Assembly: GCA_010206225.2 (NCBI GenBank)
Contig: VIQU02000017.1
Coordinates: 88,278-152,277, forward strand
Source: Lachnospiraceae bacterium MD308
GTDB taxonomy: Bacteria > Bacillota > Clostridia > Lachnospirales > Lachnospiraceae
Length of the DNA stretch: 64,000 nucleotides
Direction: 5' to 3'
Numbering within the stretch: the first letter of the stretch is position 1; the number at the start of each line of letters is the position of its first letter. Below the pieces are notes generated by a model, which saw only the letters and a list, made by a program, of their open reading frames with translations, did not search any database and had not been told where the DNA came from. The position numbers were made by a program, and so were the translations under genes. Of this stretch, positions 62,419-64,000 are shown in pieces.

Positions 62419-62580
62419 TCACTGCCCCTCTCCCAAATACCATTCGTCAATATCATCCATCTCTTCAACATCGGAATAATCATATTTTTTTATTCCATTC
62501 TAAATGCTTTCCATCTTTATTCCCTGTGAAAGGCAGAAATCCCCTGATTCCTTATAGTTTTCTTTCGGTACATTCCGAAA
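62419..62580 (-). pseudogene. Degraded C-terminal reading frame (unknown family)
   Basis: On the minus strand a short frame ending at the TGA at 62419-62421 reads DYSDVEEMDDIDEWYLGEGQ. If one A is removed from the A7 run at 62484-62490 it joins upstream codons reading FTGNKDGKHLEWNKK; a second small indel near 62548 would join FRNVPKENYKESGDF. This looks like the worn tail of a gene. I do not recognise the family, and chance coding cannot be excluded. Confidence 0.35.
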
Positions 62581-62710
62581 CTAAAATGCGCTATCCATCC
62601 TCCAGATGAATACAAATACAAATTTCATTTTCATATTAACACAATATATAGTATTCGTCAATTATTCTTTTCACATATCTTGTATTAATATTGTTGCAAA
62701 CGCCTATTAT

Positions 62711-62760
62711 GAACTATTTTGAAAGACAGCGCCGACAGGCACTGCCTTTCAAAGTAATTC
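62711..62760 (-). other. Long hairpin, best paired as minus-strand RNA
   Basis: The arms 62711-62733 and 62738-62760 can pair over 23 positions with a four-base loop. Read as minus-strand RNA there is one mismatch and three G-U pairs; the plus strand has several mismatches instead. No T-run follows, so it is not a plain terminator. It may be a small structured RNA, a processed leader, or a MITE-like remnant. Confidence 0.5.
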
Positions 62761-62928
62761 ATAGCAAGCTGAAACTGAACCTATGACACTTCAAAAATTA
62801 TTTTTGAGTACAGCAGCATCCAAACCGGTAGCCTACACCATATACATTCTGGATATAAAAAGGATGTTTCCTGTCTGGTTCCAGTTTCGTAAGTAGGTAA
62901 TAATCCGTACCTTGACAAAATAAGAAAT

Positions 62929-62948
62929 CCTCTGGCACTTACCAGAGG
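62929..62948 (-). terminator. Terminator after the IS66 transposase
   Basis: CCTCTGG pairs with CCAGAGG around a six-base loop, followed on the minus strand by ATTTCTTATTTT, 12 bases after the transposase stop codon. Confidence 0.7.
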
Positions 62949-62960
62949 AAGAACTGTCTC

Positions 62961-64000
62961 TTACTTTTTTAGTTTGCTGTGACAATCAGCCGGCAGACTG
63001 GCGGACCAGGGTAGAAGTTCCAGCATGGCTCCCTTTTCTGGAAAAGGACCAAGATCTTTCATCCTTTCCATCACATAGGTGAGATAATTGTACGGTTTCT
63101 TCCCGTTCAGCATAGCTGTTTCTGTAATGCTGTACACTGTTGCGCTGGCCTGCGCTCCGCGGATGCTCTTTGCAAAAAGCCAGTTCCTTCTCCCGGTCGC
63201 AAAGTTTTTCAGCGCCCGTTCTGCCGCCAGATTATCGATACTTAAGTGGCCGTCCTCCAGATATCTCTTCAGATAAACTTCCTGGTTCAAAGCGTACAGG
63301 ACAGCCTCTCCGATCATCGAAGACCGGTCTACGGAATCCTCCAGTTTATGGAGCCACTCAAAGAATGGCCGTCCTCCAGATATCTCTTCAGATAAACTTC
63401 CTGGTTCAAAGCGTACAGGACAGCCTCTCCGATCATCGAAGACCGGTCTACGGAATCCTCCAGTTTATGGAGCCACTCAAAGAAAGCCTCTAAAAGCGGT
63501 CTCGCCTGCTTTTGACGCTCTTTGTACCGTTCTTCCGGTGACTTGTCACGGATCATTTCTTCAATCTTATAGAGCATCCCGATCCGTGCCAGTGCCTGAT
63601 ATGCGGTTGTCTCCTTCAGCTCTTCTTTGGTGAAGTCCTTTTTCAGAACCGTCAGGGCTTCATCAAATCTGCGCCTCGCATGAGCCATGCAGCCTGTCGC
63701 AGCGATCCTTTCCGGAAGACTATGGTATGCCTGATAACCATCACAGGTGAAATACCCCTCGAACTGATCTCCAAGGAATTCCACCGGATGGTATCCGGCC
63801 CGCGTCCTTTCATACTGAAAAAGGACCATCCGTGGTGAGCCGCTGTATTCGTCGGTGAGATAGACCCACATCCAGTTCTGGGTGGAACCCTTCTGATCCG
63901 GCTCATCGATCACCTGAATTCTGGTTTCGTCCCCATGTAAATAGTTACTCCGGAGCAGTTCTTCCTTCATCAGATCGTAAAGCGGCTGCAGATACCGGCC
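62961..64000 (-). pseudogene. IS66 family transposase (TnpC), 5' end outside window, frameshifted
   Basis: The frame is open from the window edge (GRYLQPLYDLMKEEL) and shows the DDE-type core: LHGDETRIQV (first Asp), GYFTCDGYQAYHSL (second Asp) and LAAERALKNFATGRRNWLF (Glu), as in IS66 TnpC, and a C-terminal IS66 segment ending CHSKLKK. A perfect 119-bp tandem duplication shifts the frame and ends the first part at 63329 (last residues GSINWRIP). The rest (62961-63317) continues in another frame. Removing one copy restores a single frame. The protein is therefore inactive unless rescued by slippage or recombination. Confidence 0.9.
63247..63484. repeat. Perfect 119-bp tandem duplication inside the transposase
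   Basis: Copies at 63247-63365 and 63366-63484 are identical base for base. 119 is not a multiple of three, so the duplication causes the transposase frameshift. The lack of any difference points to a recent event, or to an assembly artefact. Confidence 0.92.

Larger units (their letters stand above)
62889..64000 (-). mobile_element. IS66-family element, inactive, running off the window
   Basis: It holds the broken tnpC-type transposase (62961-64000), its terminator (62929-62948) and a possible inner boundary at 62889, where the outward sequence starts GTAAG as IS66-family inverted repeats do. The boundary is inferred from this motif alone, since the other end and any 8-bp target duplication lie outside the window. 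Confidence 0.55.

Noticed and set aside
62199..62483. 94-codon minus-strand frame upstream of uvrB
   Set aside because: It runs through the LexA box and the uvrB promoter, has no good ribosome-binding site and shows no protein-like pattern; another frame in the same stretch looks more like a gene remnant.
63140..63493. Plus-strand frame over the IS66 transposase
   Set aside because: It is antisense to the clearly recognisable transposase and contains the tandem duplication; no supporting start signals.

Overview
The window reads as a chromosomal segment of a low-to-moderate GC Gram-positive anaerobe, most likely a Lachnospiraceae (Clostridia). Reasons: the ireB-ruvX-DUF1292 group, a nifS-like gene next to thiI, diadenylate cyclase with a YbbR protein, RecD2 with ComF and MreB, a Bacillus-type LexA box before uvrB, many LytR-CpsA-Psr (LCP) proteins, and lysine/tyrosine-rich secreted wall hydrolases. 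No rRNA, tRNA or CRISPR array was seen. Genes are densely packed; consensus-like -35/-10 pairs with 17-bp spacing precede most operons.

Layout. 1-7.5 kb (minus, one plus gene): housekeeping genes (DUF1292 protein cut by the window edge, ruvX, ireB, mtaB, thiI, cysteine desulfurase, rsmE, prmA, YdcF-like) and one small HPr-like gene. 7.5-16 kb (minus): envelope genes: a membrane-anchored cohesin-like protein, two paralogous LCP ligases around glmS, and a secreted GH25 muramidase. 16-27 kb (mostly plus): a glycan-decoration locus with YfhO, a WecE-like sugar aminotransferase, a CsbB/ArnC-like polyprenyl-phosphate glycosyltransferase, an ATP-grasp ligase, a flippase on the opposite strand, an adenylate-forming CapK-like enzyme and a PanE-like reductase. 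27-43 kb (minus): one long operon for a phosphopolyol (teichoic-acid-type) polymer: membrane sugar-phosphate transferase, four CDP-glycerol glycerophosphotransferase-family proteins, an IspD-like cytidylyltransferase with an SDR enzyme, TagGH exporter and TagD, ending in a DD-carboxypeptidase, an L,D-transpeptidase and a membrane-anchored LRR-like protein. 43-49 kb (minus): a secreted helveticin-J-like protein, a GH73-type glucosaminidase, a sugar nucleotidyltransferase and a third LCP protein. 49-62 kb (minus): HPr, cdaR, cdaA, two unknown membrane proteins, comF, recD2, mreB, uvrA, uvrB behind a LexA-box promoter. 62-64 kb: a gene-poor stretch with a degraded reading frame and a large hairpin, then an IS66 transposase broken by a perfect 119-bp tandem duplication.

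How it fits together: most of the window builds, exports, attaches and remodels cell-wall polymers. The teichoic operon makes and exports a polymer, LCP proteins are expected to attach it to peptidoglycan, GlmS feeds amino-sugar supply, and the hydrolases and transpeptidase remodel the wall. The most interesting candidate system is the 16.2-23 kb YfhO/WecE/GT2/ATP-grasp cluster. It has the parts expected of a three-component polymer-glycosylation machine (as in CsbB-GtcA-YfhO or ArnB-ArnC-ArnT), but with an amino sugar and a possible amide-forming ligase added. All family assignments come from reading motifs by eye; no searches were run.
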